From positions 3,224,001 to 3,288,000 of the forward strand of contig NZ_CP094534.1 of assembly GCF_022811645.1 (NCBI RefSeq): a DNA stretch of 64,000 nt, read 5' to 3'. How positions within the stretch are numbered: the stretch's first letter is position 1; each line of letters opens with the position of its first letter. The notes under the pieces are model-generated. The model was not told the DNA's origin, searched no databases, and was given only the letters and a program-made list of their open reading frames with translations. This document shows, piece by piece, positions 33,746 through 43,721 of this stretch. Origin of the DNA: Hymenobacter monticola (GTDB lineage: Bacteria > Bacteroidota > Bacteroidia > Cytophagales > Hymenobacteraceae). The position numbers and the translations under genes were made by a program.

Positions 33746-33816
33746 TGTAGCGTGGACTCTGCGAGTCCGCGCATCCAACATTCCGCCCATGCGCGGACTC
33801 GCAGAGTCCACGCTAC
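33746..33816. repeat. Palindromic repeat R1, copy 2
   Basis: TGTAGCGTGGACTCTGCGAG and its exact inverse at the right end, with about 20 bp between the arms. It is located between the GH67/115-like and MGH1-like genes, ending 10 bp before the ATG. Confidence 0.9.
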
Positions 33817-33826
33817 TTTCTCTGCT

Positions 33827-35371
33827 ATGAAACCCACCCGCCTGCTTTTTTCCCTCAGCTTACTCAGCGCTACTGCCGCGCTTGCCCAGCAGCCCGTGCT
33901 CACGTCGGAGCACTTGCGCGCCAGCGTGGCCCGCTTTAATGCGCTGGACAAGGAGGACGTCATCAACCTCGTGCCCAATGCCCAGGCCGCCGACTGGCTG
34001 GCCCGCGAGGTGCCGCTGTTTGAGTGCCCTGATTCGGCCATTCAGGAGACGTACTACTACCGCTGGTGGACCTTCCGCAAGCACCTCAAGCAAACGCCCG
34101 ATGGCTACGTGTTTACGGAGTTCATCACGCCGATGAAGCACGCCGGGCCCTACAATACCATCAGCAGCGCGCTCGGGCACCATCTTAATGAGGGGCGCTG
34201 GCTGCACGACCCGCAATACATCGACCAGTACACGCGCTTCTGGTTGACGGCCAAGCAGCCGCAGGTGAACACCAAGCTGCACAGCTTCAGCAGCTGGCTG
34301 CAGGATGCGGTGTATAGCTTGTATCAGGTCAATAACAATCAGGCCTTTGTGCAGGAAATGCTGCCCGCCCTCAATGCCGACTACCGGCAGTGGGAAAAGG
34401 AGCGGATGCTGCCTAGCGGCCTGTTCTGGCAGTACGACGTGCGCGATGCCATGGAAGAGTCCATCAGCGGCGGGCGCAAGGAAAAGAACGTGCGCCCCAC
34501 CATCAACAGCTACATGTACGGCAACGCCAAAGCCCTGGCCGCCATGTACAAGCTGACCAAAAACGACAGCCTCGAACGCAAGTACGCCGCCAAAGCCAAG
34601 CAGCTCCGCGCCGACGTGCAGAAAACGCTCTGGGACCCGAAGGCCAGCTTTTTCAAGGTGCAGTATGAGAAAGGTGGCCTTTGCGAGGCGCGGGAGGAAC
34701 TGGGCTACATTCCCTGGTACTTCTCGCTGCCGGCCGATAAGGCCGCGTATGCCAAGCAGTGGGAGCAACTAACGGATGAAGGCGGCTTCAAGGCGCCCTG
34801 GGGCCTGACCACGGCCGAGCGGCGCGCGCCAGGCTTCCGTACCCACGGTTCCGGCCACGGCTGCGAGTGGGATGGTGCGGTGTGGCCCTACGCCACCACG
34901 CAGACGCTGAAAGGCTTAGCCAACTTGCTCACCGACTACAAGCACCACGATGGCATGAGCGCGCAGGTGTACTACGACGAGCTGCGCAAATATGCTCTCT
35001 CGCACCAGAAAAACGGCGTGCCCTACCTGGGTGAATACCAGGACGAAAAGAACGGCGAATGGCTGAAGGGCGACAACCCGCGCAGCAGCTACTACAACCA
35101 CTCCGGCTTCGCCGATTTGGTGATAACCGGCCTCGTAGGCCTCAAGCCGCGCGCCGATAACGTGGTGGAAGTATTCCCGCTGGTGCCCGCTGGCAAGTGG
35201 GATTGGTTCGCGCTGGACCAGGTGCGCTACCACGGCCGCATGATTTCCGTGATTTGGGACAAAACCGGCCAGAAATACGGCAAAGGCCAGGGGCTCCGCA
35301 TTTTTGCTGATGGCAAGGAAATAGCTCGCGCCACAGAATTGAAACAGTTGAAGGCCAAGCTGCCTGGCTGA
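33827..35371 (+). CDS. Secreted MGH1/GH63-like (alpha/alpha)6-barrel glycosidase
   Basis: A 514-residue exported protein from the ATG at 33827. The longer open frame to 33752 only translates repeat R1. The signal peptide is MKPTRLLFSLSLLSATAALA. The (alpha/alpha)6 barrel of clan GH-G (trehalase, GH63, mannosylglycerate hydrolase-like) is suggested by YYYRWWTFRKHLKQT, GLFWQYDVRDAMEESISGG, NSYMYGNAKALAAMYKL and CEWDGAVWPYATTQT. Candidate catalytic carboxylates are in DVRDAMEE and in CEWDGAVWPY. The glycan it acts on cannot be read from sequence. The neighbours make a pectin side chain likely. Confidence 0.75.
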   Translation: MKPTRLLFSLSLLSATAALAQQPVLTSEHLRASVARFNALDKEDVINLVPNAQAADWLAREVPLFECPDSAIQETYYYRWWTFRKHLKQTPDGYVFTEFITPMKHAGPYNTISSALGHHLNEGRWLHDPQYIDQYTRFWLTAKQPQVNTKLHSFSSWLQDAVYSLYQVNNNQAFVQEMLPALNADYRQWEKERMLPSGLFWQYDVRDAMEESISGGRKEKNVRPTINSYMYGNAKALAAMYKLTKNDSLERKYAAKAKQLRADVQKTLWDPKASFFKVQYEKGGLCEAREELGYIPWYFSLPADKAAYAKQWEQLTDEGGFKAPWGLTTAERRAPGFRTHGSGHGCEWDGAVWPYATTQTLKGLANLLTDYKHHDGMSAQVYYDELRKYALSHQKNGVPYLGEYQDEKNGEWLKGDNPRSSYYNHSGFADLVITGLVGLKPRADNVVEVFPLVPAGKWDWFALDQVRYHGRMISVIWDKTGQKYGKGQGLRIFADGKEIARATELKQLKAKLPG

Positions 35372-35375
35372 ACGA

Positions 35376-35470
35376 TGTAGAGACGCGACACTTCGCGTCT
35401 CCCGTCGAACAACTGCCGTGAATGACTTAATGGCGCAGACGTCGAGACGCGAAGTGTCGCGTCTCGACGT
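35376..35470. repeat. Palindromic repeat R2, copy 2
   Basis: The arms GTAGAGACGCGACACTTCGC and GCGAAGTGTCGCGTCTCGAC enclose about 45 bp between the MGH1-like and GH28 genes. Confidence 0.9.
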
Positions 35471-35487
35471 CGTTTGAACTAGCTCCT

Positions 35488-37041
35488 ATGAAAAACTTCC
35501 TCTCCGCCCTTCTCCTGCTCCTCACCGTCTCGGCCGCCCGCGCCCAGGACTATTACAACGTCCTGAAATACGGCGCGAAAAACGACAGTACGAAGCTTTC
35601 GACCGTTGCCATTGCCAAGGCCATTGACGCGGCGAGCAAGGCGGGCGGCGGCACGGTGTACTTCCCGGCGGGCCGCTACCGTACGGGCCCCATTCACCTC
35701 AAAAGCAACATCACCATTGAAATAGGCGCGGGCGCCGTCCTCTATTTCAGCGACAATTTCGACGATTACCTGCCCATGGTGCCCTCGCGCTACGAGGGCA
35801 TCGACGTGACCAGCTTCTCGCCGCTATTTTATGCTTACAAGGCTGAAAACATCACCATCAAAGGCCGCGGCATCATCGACGGGCAGGGGAAAAAGTGGTG
35901 GGACTACGCCGAAGGGCAGTCGCGCAAAAGCCAGGACTCGAAGTGGCAGCAGGAATTCAAGCGGCTCAATGCCAATATTATCAGGCCCGACGAGCAGGGC
36001 GGGGTGATTGACCGGGCCTTTCTGCGGCCGCCGTTCATTCAGCCCATGTTTTGCAAGAATGTGCATATCGAAGGCATCACCATCCGCAACTCACCGTTCT
36101 GGACGGTGAACCCGGAATTCTGTGAGAATGTGACCATTACAGGCGTCACCATCAACAACCCCAAGTCGCCGAACACCGACGGCATCAACCCCGAGTCGTG
36201 CCGCTACGTGCACATCTCGAACTGCCACATCAGCGTGGGCGACGACTGCATCACCATCAAATCGGGCAAGGACGCGGCCGGGCGCAAGATGAACGTGCCG
36301 GCCGAAAACTACACCATCACCAACTGCACCATGCTCAGCGGGCACGGCGGCGTGGTGATTGGCAGCGAGATGTCGGGCGGGGTGAAGAAAATCGTGATTT
36401 CGAACTGCGTCTTTGATGGCACCGACCGCGGCATTCGCATCAAGACGGCCCGCGGCCGGGGCGGCGTGGTGGAAGACATCCGGGTCGATAACATCGTGAT
36501 GAAGAACATTCGCGACCAGATGATTGTGCTCGACATGCAGTACGCCAAAACCACGCCCGAGCCGGTGTCGGAGCGCACGCCGCGCTTCCGCAACATCCAT
36601 TTCAGCAACATTACCGCCGAGGGTAACCAGGCTGGCCTGCTGAACGGCCTGAGCGAAATGCCCATCGAAAACGTCTCGTTTTCCAACCTGAACTTCGACG
36701 CCAAGCAGGGCTTCACCATCCGCGAAGCGCGCAACATCGCCTTTCACAACGTGCAGGTAAACACCACCATCGGTCCGGCCGTGCGCGCCGAGAGCGTGCA
36801 GTTGCTCCGCCTCGACGGCGTGGGCAGTAGCACCCCGTTGGCCGGCACCCCGCAGATAGAGCTGAACGAGGTGCAGGATGCCTTCATTTACAACTCCTTC
36901 CCGGCCGTGGGAACCGAAACCTACCTCAAGCTGAAAGGTGCTAAAACCCGTAGCATCGTGCTGCAGAACAACAACTTCAAGTACGTGAAAGCGCCCGTGT
37001 CGCAAGACGAGGCCGTGACGGAGCGGGTAGTCGGGCCGTAA
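35488..37041 (+). CDS. Secreted GH28 polygalacturonase-family enzyme
   Basis: A 517-residue exported GH28 beta-helix enzyme with signal peptide MKNFLSALLLLLTVSAARA. All four family motifs are present: NTDGI (about 229), GDDC (about 251, two catalytic Asp with the previous one), GHGG (about 285) and RIK (about 317). It hydrolyses alpha-1,4 linkages of galacturonic acid, or the related rhamnogalacturonan bond, by inversion. The long insertion at about 145-175 and the extra C-terminal 100 residues suggest an exo-acting or side-chain-tolerant form. It is the third gene in the plus-strand enzyme operon. Confidence 0.94.
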   Translation: MKNFLSALLLLLTVSAARAQDYYNVLKYGAKNDSTKLSTVAIAKAIDAASKAGGGTVYFPAGRYRTGPIHLKSNITIEIGAGAVLYFSDNFDDYLPMVPSRYEGIDVTSFSPLFYAYKAENITIKGRGIIDGQGKKWWDYAEGQSRKSQDSKWQQEFKRLNANIIRPDEQGGVIDRAFLRPPFIQPMFCKNVHIEGITIRNSPFWTVNPEFCENVTITGVTINNPKSPNTDGINPESCRYVHISNCHISVGDDCITIKSGKDAAGRKMNVPAENYTITNCTMLSGHGGVVIGSEMSGGVKKIVISNCVFDGTDRGIRIKTARGRGGVVEDIRVDNIVMKNIRDQMIVLDMQYAKTTPEPVSERTPRFRNIHFSNITAEGNQAGLLNGLSEMPIENVSFSNLNFDAKQGFTIREARNIAFHNVQVNTTIGPAVRAESVQLLRLDGVGSSTPLAGTPQIELNEVQDAFIYNSFPAVGTETYLKLKGAKTRSIVLQNNNFKYVKAPVSQDEAVTERVVGP

Positions 37042-37044
37042 GGC

Positions 37045-37125
37045 TGTAGCGTGGACTCTGCGAGTCCGCGCTTGCCAGAACTTCAAGTCTTTCGCTCCGG
37101 CGCGGACTCGCAGAGTCCACGCTAC
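37045..37125. repeat. Palindromic repeat R1, copy 3
   Basis: Both 27-bp arms are intact (TGTAGCGTGGACTCTGCGAG ... CTCGCAGAGTCCACGCTACA) around a 27-bp loop, between the GH28 and GH95 genes. Confidence 0.9.
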
Positions 37126-37136
37126 AATTTCCGCTA

Positions 37137-39959
37137 ATGCCGCGCTTTCTCTTTTTCCTTCTGCTGCTTACCATCCCCGTTGCTGCCCAGCAGCCGCTGA
37201 AACTCTGGTATGCCCAGCCAGCCGCGAAGTGGACCGACGCGTTGCCCATCGGCAACGGCCGGCTGGGCGGCATGGTGTACGGCGGGGTGGAGCAGGAGCA
37301 CATTCAGTTCAACGAAGCCACGCTCTGGACCGGCCGGCCGCGCGCCTACGCCCGGCCCGGCGCCGCGCAGTACCTGCCCCAGATTCGCCAGTTGCTGGCT
37401 GAGGGCAAGCAGGCCGAAGCCGAGGCGCTGGCCGAGCAGCATTTCATGGGCCTGAAGGACCACGAGGAAACCTACACGGCCAACAAAGCCGCTTGGCTGC
37501 AGAAAACACGGGCTATGAGCGTGGCGCAGGCCCTGGCCCAGCCGGGCTGGAAACCGCTGGCTGTCCCGACGCCGAACGGCTGGGAAAGCGCCGGCCTGGA
37601 AGGGCTGGACGGCGCCGTGTGGTTCCGAACTACTTTCGACCTGCCCGCAGCCTGGGCCGGCAAAGACCTCACCCTGAGCCTGGGCCGCATCCGCGACGCG
37701 GACGTGACCTACGTGAACGGCCAGCCGGTGGGCACCGACGAAGGCATTAGCAAGAAGCGGCGCTACCGGGTGCCAGCGGCTGCGCTCCGGCCGGGCCGCA
37801 ACGAAGTAGTGGTGCAGGTTATCAACTACTTTGACAAAGGTGGCCTGATTGGGGTGAAGGAAAAACAGCCGGTGTTTGTGGCCTACCCCGAAGGCGCCGC
37901 GCCCGAAACCGGCGTGGCGCTGAGTTCCGATTGGCAGTATTGGGTGCAGGATGCCAACCCGCCGCTGGCGCCCAGCTACCAGGCCTCGTACCAGCCGTTT
38001 GGGGACTTGCTGTTGGATTTTCCGCAGGCCGGAAAGACAGCGCTGTACCAGCGTGGTTTAGATATCACCCAAGCCGTGGCCCGGACGACTTACATGCAGG
38101 ATGGCATTCCGTTCATCCGCGAGTACTTCGCCAGCGCACCCGCGCAGGCCTTGGTTTGCCATTTAGGCGCGGGCATGGAGAGAAAGCTCAGCTTTACGGC
38201 CCGCTTCGGCAGCGCCCACGCAAACCGCAAAACCTATCGGGTGGACGACCACACGCTGGCGCTGGCCGTGGAGGTGCGCGACGGCGTGCTGCGCGGCGTG
38301 AGCTATCTGCGGGCAGAAGGAAGTCATGGCAAAATCACCGTCACCGACGACCAGATTCAGATTGAAAATTCGGATGAGGTAACACTTTACCTGACGGCTG
38401 CCACCAATTTTAAAAGCTGCCAGGACGTTTCTGGGCAGCCCGAGAAACTAGCGAAACAAGCACTTGACAAGGCTTCCAAGCGTAATTACGAAGACCTGAA
38501 AGCCGAACACGTCCGGGATTACCAAAAGCTCTTCAACACCTTTGCCATCGACCTAGGCCAGGGCACGGGCAAGGCACCATCCTTTTACACCGACGAGCGA
38601 ATCCAACAATTCAACCCTGCCTCCGACCCCGGGCTGCTGGCGCTGTATCTGCAATTCGGCCGCTACCTGCTGATTTCCTCCTCGCGGGCCGGTGGGCCGC
38701 CGGCCAACCTGCAGGGCATCTGGAACGAGTCGTTGACGCCGTCGTGGGGCAGCAAATACACCACTAATATCAACCTGGAAATGAACTACTGGCCGGCCGA
38801 GGTGCTGAATCTGTCGGCCTGCACCACGCCGCTGTTTAACTTCATCGACCAACTTGCCCAAACCGGCCGAGCCACGGCCCAGGCCAACTACAACGCCCCT
38901 GGCTGGGTGCTGCACCACAACACCGACCTCTGGGCCGGGACCGCGCCCATCAATGCCGCCAACCACGGCATTTGGGTGACAGGGGCGGCCTGGCTCTGCC
39001 AGCCCATCTGGGAGCACTACCAGTTCACACAGGACCGGAAGTTTCTGAGCCAGCAGTACCCCGTGCTGAAGGAAGCTGCCCGGTTCTACGACGCTTTTCT
39101 GGTGAAGGACCCGCGCACCGGCTGGCTCATCAGCACGCCATCGAACTCGCCCGAGCACGGCGGGCTGGTGGCCGGCCCCACCATGGACCACCAGATTATC
39201 CGGGAGTTGTTCAAAACCACCAGCGCCGCGGCCAAAGTCTTGGGCGTAGATGCCGACTTGCAACAGGAGTGGACCACCAAAGCCGGCCAGTTGGCCCCGA
39301 ACCAAATCGGCAAGCACGGCCAGCTGCAGGAGTGGCTCGAAGATAAGGACGACCCTGCCGACACGCACCGCCACGTGTCGCACCTCTGGGGCGTGTTTCC
39401 GGGCTCCGAAATCAGCCCTGCCGCGCCCAAGCTGCTGCAAGCCGCCCGCACCTCGCTCACCCAGCGCGGCGACGGCGGCACCGGCTGGAGCCTGGCCTGG
39501 AAAGTGAACCTTTGGGCCCGTTTCCGCGACGGCAACCACGCCCTGCGCATCCTCGAAAACCTGCTTTCGCCTGCCGAAAACGGCACCGGCCCTGAGCAGG
39601 GCGGCGTTTACAAAAACCTCTTTGATGCCCACCCGCCCTTCCAGATTGACGGCAACTTCGGCGGCGCGGCCGGCATGGCCGAAATGCTGCTGCAAAGCCA
39701 GACCGGCGCGCTTGACCTACTGCCCGCCCTGCCCACGGCCTGGGCCAGCGGCAACGTGCGTGGCCTGCGCGCGCGCGGCGGCTTCGTAGTGGATATGAAG
39801 TGGGACGTAGGCAAGCTGCAAGCCGTTGAGATTAAGTCGGAAGCCGGGCGGGAATGCGTGGTGAAATACGCTGGAAAAGAAGTGCGCTTTGCGACTAAAG
39901 CAGGCGGGATTTATAAACTGACGGACGTAGGGGCGGGGCTTGTCCCCGCTCGTCGTTGA
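37137..39959 (+). CDS. Secreted GH95 alpha-L-fucosidase/L-galactosidase with an inserted jelly-roll domain
   Basis: A 940-residue exported enzyme. It starts with the GH95 N-terminal domain ([24 protein letters not shown]). At about residues 108-280 a domain like the sugar-binding part of GH2 or sialate esterases is inserted ([23 protein letters not shown]), after which GH95 resumes at [13 protein letters not shown]. Catalytic motifs are kept: [23 protein letters not shown] (acid Glu) and [11 protein letters not shown] (Asp). GH95 enzymes remove alpha-1,2-L-fucose or the equivalent L-galactose, both found in RG-II and xyloglucan. The last residues, [10 protein letters not shown], are encoded by palindromic repeat R4, not by native sequence. 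Confidence 0.92.
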   Translation: MPRFLFFLLLLTIPVAAQQPLKLWYAQPAAKWTDALPIGNGRLGGMVYGGVEQEHIQFNEATLWTGRPRAYARPGAAQYLPQIRQLLAEGKQAEAEALAEQHFMGLKDHEETYTANKAAWLQKTRAMSVAQALAQPGWKPLAVPTPNGWESAGLEGLDGAVWFRTTFDLPAAWAGKDLTLSLGRIRDADVTYVNGQPVGTDEGISKKRRYRVPAAALRPGRNEVVVQVINYFDKGGLIGVKEKQPVFVAYPEGAAPETGVALSSDWQYWVQDANPPLAPSYQASYQPFGDLLLDFPQAGKTALYQRGLDITQAVARTTYMQDGIPFIREYFASAPAQALVCHLGAGMERKLSFTARFGSAHANRKTYRVDDHTLALAVEVRDGVLRGVSYLRAEGSHGKITVTDDQIQIENSDEVTLYLTAATNFKSCQDVSGQPEKLAKQALDKASKRNYEDLKAEHVRDYQKLFNTFAIDLGQGTGKAPSFYTDERIQQFNPASDPGLLALYLQFGRYLLISSSRAGGPPANLQGIWNESLTPSWGSKYTTNINLEMNYWPAEVLNLSACTTPLFNFIDQLAQTGRATAQANYNAPGWVLHHNTDLWAGTAPINAANHGIWVTGAAWLCQPIWEHYQFTQDRKFLSQQYPVLKEAARFYDAFLVKDPRTGWLISTPSNSPEHGGLVAGPTMDHQIIRELFKTTSAAAKVLGVDADLQQEWTTKAGQLAPNQIGKHGQLQEWLEDKDDPADTHRHVSHLWGVFPGSEISPAAPKLLQAARTSLTQRGDGGTGWSLAWKVNLWARFRDGNHALRILENLLSPAENGTGPEQGGVYKNLFDAHPPFQIDGNFGGAAGMAEMLLQSQTGALDLLPALPTAWASGNVRGLRARGGFVVDMKWDVGKLQAVEIKSEAGRECVVKYAGKEVRFATKAGGIYKLTDVGAGLVPARR

Positions 39960-40037
39960 ACGAAAAGAGGATGATGATTTTACGGCTGATGCAACGATTT
40001 TGGGCCACGACGGACGGGGGCAAGCCCCGCCCGTACA
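39927..40037. repeat. Palindromic repeat R4, copy 2, across a stop/start junction
   Basis: GTAGGGGCGGGGCTTGTCCC and the inverse arm GGGGCAAGCCCCGCCCGTAC enclose about 70 bp. The left arm encodes the last residues of GH95 and the right arm encodes the n-region of the next signal peptide. Confidence 0.9.
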
Positions 40038-43000
40038 TCGTGCTGCTTTTACTCCTGCTCACAGCCCAAGCCCCCGCCCAAACCCGCACCACCATCCCGC
40101 TGCTCGATAACTGGCGCACCGCCGTCGACGACCACAACCAGCAGGCCCACCCCCACTTCGAGCGCCCCGATTTCAAAGACCAGACTTGGCAAACCGTGGC
40201 CGTGCCCCACAACTGGGACGCTTACGAAGGCTACCGCCGCCAGCGCCACGGCAACCGCCACGGCTACGCCTGGTACCGCAAAACTTTCCTCACGCCTGCT
40301 GCTAAAAGTGACGCCCGCTACTTCCTATTTTTCGAGGGCGTGGGCTCTTACGCCACGGTGTGGCTGAATGGCCAGAAGGTGGGCTACCATGCCGGCGGCC
40401 GCACCACATTCACCCTCGACGTGACGGCCGCCCTCAGCCTCGCCGGCCGCCCCAACGTGCTGGCCGTGCGCGCCGACCACCCCGCCAACATCCAGGATTT
40501 GCCTTGGGTGTGCGGCGGCTGCTCCGAAGAGCGCGGCTTCTCGGAAGGCTCGCAGCCGATGGGCATTTTCCGGCCGGTGTCGCTGGTGGTCACCAGCCCG
40601 GTGCGGGTCGAGCCCTTCGGCGTGCACGTCTGGGCCGATTCTACGGTGTCGGCCCAAGCGGCGCAGCTGCGGGTTGATACGGAACTGAAAAACTACGGGA
40701 CCCAGGCGCAAACGCTGACTATTAGCAGCCAATTGCTGGACCGGCAGGGGAGGAGCGTGGCCGAAACCAGCACCAAGCAGAAGCTGGCGGCCGGGGCTGG
40801 TGTGCAGCTTCACCAGCAGCTGCCGGTGCTCAAGCAGCCGCATTTGTGGTCGCTGGCGGACCCTTATTTGTATCGGCTGGTTACAAAAATCAGCGCCAAG
40901 GGCAAGCTGCTCGATGAGCAGGAAACGCCCTACGGCATTCGCTGGGTGAGCTGGCCGATTGGCCAGGCCGCCGCAGCCGGGCAGAAGCAGTTTCTGCTCA
41001 ATGGCCAGCCCGTTTTCATTAACGGCATTGCCGAGTACGAGCACCTGCTGGGCCAGAGCCACGCCTTCACGCCGGAGCAGATTCGCACCCGCGTACAAAT
41101 GGTGAAGGCCACCGGCTTCAACGCCTTCCGCGACGCCCACCAGCCGCACAACCTGCGCTACCAGGCCAACTGGGACTCGCTGGGGCTGCTGTGGTGGCCG
41201 CAACTGGCCGCCCACGTGTGGTACGACACACCGGCCTTCCGGCAGAACTTCAAAACCCTGCTCACCGACTGGGTGAAGGAGCGCCGCAACAGCCCCTCGG
41301 TGGTGCTCTGGGGGCTCGAAAACGAAAGCACGCTGCCGGCCGACTTCGCCCGCGAGTGCAGCGCCCTCATCCGCCAGCTCGACCCCACGGCCTCCCGCGA
41401 GCGCAAAATCACGACCTGCAACGGCGGCCAGGGCACCGACTGGGACGTGCCCCAGAACTGGACCGGCACCTACGGCGGCGACCCCAACCAGTACGGCGCC
41501 GACGTGGCCCGTCAGGTCCTCATCGGCGAGTACGGCGCCTGGCGCACCCTTGACCTGCACCAGTCCGGCCCGCCCGCCCTCAACAGCGGCCCGTTCAGCG
41601 AAGACCGGTTTGCCCAGCTCATGGAGCTGAAAGTCCGCCTCGCCGAAGCCGCCAAAGACCAGACCGCCGGCCACTTTTTCTGGCTGCTGACCTCGCATGA
41701 CAACCCCGGCCGGGTGCAAGGCGGCGAAGGCCAGCGCGAGCTCGACCGCATCGGGCCCGTCAACTACAAGGGCCTGCTCACGCCCTGGGAAGAGCCCACG
41801 GATGCGTTCTGTATGTTCCGGGCCAACTACGCACCCAAAGCCACGGAGCCAATGGTCTACGTGGCTTCGCACACCTGGCCTGACCGTTGGCGTATGCCCG
41901 GCCGGAAGGACAGCATTACCGTCTATTCCAACTGCGACGAAGTCGAGCTTTTCAACGACGTGAACGCCGCCTCGCTGGGCCGCAAAACCCGCCCGACGGG
42001 CATTGGCACCCATTTTCAGTGGGATGATGTCGATGTCAAATACAACGTGCTCTATGCTGTGGGCTACGTGGGCGGCAAGGCCGTGGCGAAGGATTATATC
42101 GTGCTGCACCACTTGCCGAAAGCACCCAACTTCGACCAGTTCCTGGCCGATGCCCAGCCCATCACCCAGCCGCAGCCGGGCCTGAACTACCTCTACCGCG
42201 TGAACTGCGGCGGCCCAGTCTACCAGGACCAGCACGGCAGCATCTGGCAGGCCGACCAGCCCCGCACCGACCCCAAAACTTGGGGTTCAGAGTCGTGGAC
42301 GCAGGACTTTCCCGGCATCACGCCCTTCTTCGCCAGCCAGCGCCGCACCCACGACCCCATCCACGGTACCCGTGACTGGCCGCTGTTCCAAAGCTTCCGC
42401 TACGGCCGCGAGAAGCTGCGTTACGCCTTCCCCGTGCCCAACGGCGAGTACACCGTGGAGCTGTATTTCACCGAGCCATGGCTAGGCACCGGCGGCGGGC
42501 TGGACTGCACCGGCTGGCGCCTGTTCGACGTGGCCGTGAACGGTGAAACGGTGCTGCATAACCTCGATATCTGGAAAGAATCTGGCCATGACAAAGCCCT
42601 GAAAAAGACGGTGCGAGTCCGCGTGACCGACGGCCAGCTCGTGGTTTCCTTCCCACATGTTGCCTCCGGCCAGGCTCTCATTTCCGCCATTGCCGTTGCT
42701 ACCGCCGATGCCCGCGCCCAGCCGGCCCCCGCGCCGCAGTCTGTCATCGGCGGCCTGAAAATCAGTAACCCGGCCCAGGCCGCGCAGTGGTCGGCCCAAA
42801 CCTGGCTCGACACGGGCACCCCAAGCTTCAGCGACGCTTCGGCTACTTTCAGCGCCCTACCTTCCGCGCTCTACGGCGCCGAATGGCTGCGCGGGCCGAG
42901 CAAGGCCGGTGCCAGCGGGGGCACGTTTAGCGTCACTACTACGGCCGATGTGTACGTGGCTCTCGACGCGAAGCAGCCGACCCATCCCGCTTGGCTCAAA

Positions 43001-43564
43001 GACTACGAAGACACCAAAACGACCCTCGAAACCGCTGGTCCTGCTGCCCTCGCTTTCCGCTTGTATCGCAAACGCCAGCCAGCCAATTCCACGGTTTCCT
43101 TTGGTCCCAGTAGCTTGCCTTACATCGTGGCCGTGAACCGGGCCAGCACCATCGAACCAGCTTACGACCTAAAGCCCACTACCGGCTACAAGCCCGCTAC
43201 CGCCCGCCTCAGCGGCCCCGGCCTGGTGAAGGAAACGGTGAACACCAAGGAAAGCATCACCTTCAAAGCACCTACCGGCAACGCCATCGAGTGGACCATC
43301 CAGACTGGGGTAGCCGACACCTATTCGCTCACCTTCCGCTACGCCAACCCGGGTACTGCGCCGCTCACCGCCCTGTTCGCCCTGGCCCTGGCCGATGGCA
43401 CGGTCCTTAAATCCGAAACGGTAGAACTCGTGCCTTCTAAGCCCGGCAAGTGGAACTACCTGACCACTTCCACCGGCGGCATGATAAACGCGGGGAGCTA
43501 CCGAGTTAAACTTAGCGGCACCAATGCAGCGGGGCTGAGCGTGTCGGGGCTGGATGTGCAGTAG
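39971..43564 (+). CDS. Secreted multi-domain GH2 enzyme with malectin-like domain
   Basis: About 1197 residues from the ATG at 39971. Starts at 39974, 39989 or the TTG at 39956 are alternatives. GH2 sugar-binding, immunoglobulin-like and TIM-barrel domains fill residues 40-620. The acid/base is Glu452 in WGLENEST and the nucleophile is Glu520 in IGEYGAW. A malectin-like domain follows (about 720-900: YRVNCGGPVYQD, YTVELYFTEPWLG, WRLFDVAVNGE). Two further beta-domains end the protein (about 920-1040 and 1070-1197), the last resembling a carbohydrate-binding module. The hydrophobic core YIVLLLLLLTAQAPA is preceded by residues from the repeat arm (GGKPRP). Substrate is likely a beta-galactoside, -glucuronide or arabinoside of a pectin side chain. 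Confidence 0.9.
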   Translation: MMILRLMQRFWATTDGGKPRPYIVLLLLLLTAQAPAQTRTTIPLLDNWRTAVDDHNQQAHPHFERPDFKDQTWQTVAVPHNWDAYEGYRRQRHGNRHGYAWYRKTFLTPAAKSDARYFLFFEGVGSYATVWLNGQKVGYHAGGRTTFTLDVTAALSLAGRPNVLAVRADHPANIQDLPWVCGGCSEERGFSEGSQPMGIFRPVSLVVTSPVRVEPFGVHVWADSTVSAQAAQLRVDTELKNYGTQAQTLTISSQLLDRQGRSVAETSTKQKLAAGAGVQLHQQLPVLKQPHLWSLADPYLYRLVTKISAKGKLLDEQETPYGIRWVSWPIGQAAAAGQKQFLLNGQPVFINGIAEYEHLLGQSHAFTPEQIRTRVQMVKATGFNAFRDAHQPHNLRYQANWDSLGLLWWPQLAAHVWYDTPAFRQNFKTLLTDWVKERRNSPSVVLWGLENESTLPADFARECSALIRQLDPTASRERKITTCNGGQGTDWDVPQNWTGTYGGDPNQYGADVARQVLIGEYGAWRTLDLHQSGPPALNSGPFSEDRFAQLMELKVRLAEAAKDQTAGHFFWLLTSHDNPGRVQGGEGQRELDRIGPVNYKGLLTPWEEPTDAFCMFRANYAPKATEPMVYVASHTWPDRWRMPGRKDSITVYSNCDEVELFNDVNAASLGRKTRPTGIGTHFQWDDVDVKYNVLYAVGYVGGKAVAKDYIVLHHLPKAPNFDQFLADAQPITQPQPGLNYLYRVNCGGPVYQDQHGSIWQADQPRTDPKTWGSESWTQDFPGITPFFASQRRTHDPIHGTRDWPLFQSFRYGREKLRYAFPVPNGEYTVELYFTEPWLGTGGGLDCTGWRLFDVAVNGETVLHNLDIWKESGHDKALKKTVRVRVTDGQLVVSFPHVASGQALISAIAVATADARAQPAPAPQSVIGGLKISNPAQAAQWSAQTWLDTGTPSFSDASATFSALPSALYGAEWLRGPSKAGASGGTFSVTTTADVYVALDAKQPTHPAWLKDYEDTKTTLETAGPAALAFRLYRKRQPANSTVSFGPSSLPYIVAVNRASTIEPAYDLKPTTGYKPATARLSGPGLVKETVNTKESITFKAPTGNAIEWTIQTGVADTYSLTFRYANPGTAPLTALFALALADGTVLKSETVELVPSKPGKWNYLTTSTGGMINAGSYRVKLSGTNAAGLSVSGLDVQ

Positions 43565-43595
43565 GCCGGGTTAGGAGTGAGGTTCCGCTGTCCGC

Positions 43596-43660
43596 GCTAA
43601 GATGTTACAATAGGAAGCTAACAAGCTACACGGCCCCCGCCTGCCACGCCGGTAAATTTG
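43596..43660 (+). promoter_or_regulatory. Operator motif C and -7 box upstream of the symporter
   Basis: The minus strand of 43596-43610 reads TTGTAACATCTTAGC, a weaker and reversed match to the shared motif. A perfect -7 box TAAATTTG lies at 43653-43660, 43 bp downstream on the plus strand and 61 bp before the symporter ATG. Confidence 0.5.
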
Positions 43661-43721
43661 CTGACAGTACCAGCAGCCCGGTTTGCGACTCAATGTCGCG
43701 GCAATTTGGTAATATGGCCTC

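Noticed and set aside
40325..42235. A 636-codon minus-strand frame within the GH2 gene
   Set aside because: It is a shadow of the GH2 coding strand, whose catalytic motifs are intact; the antisense translation shows no motif.
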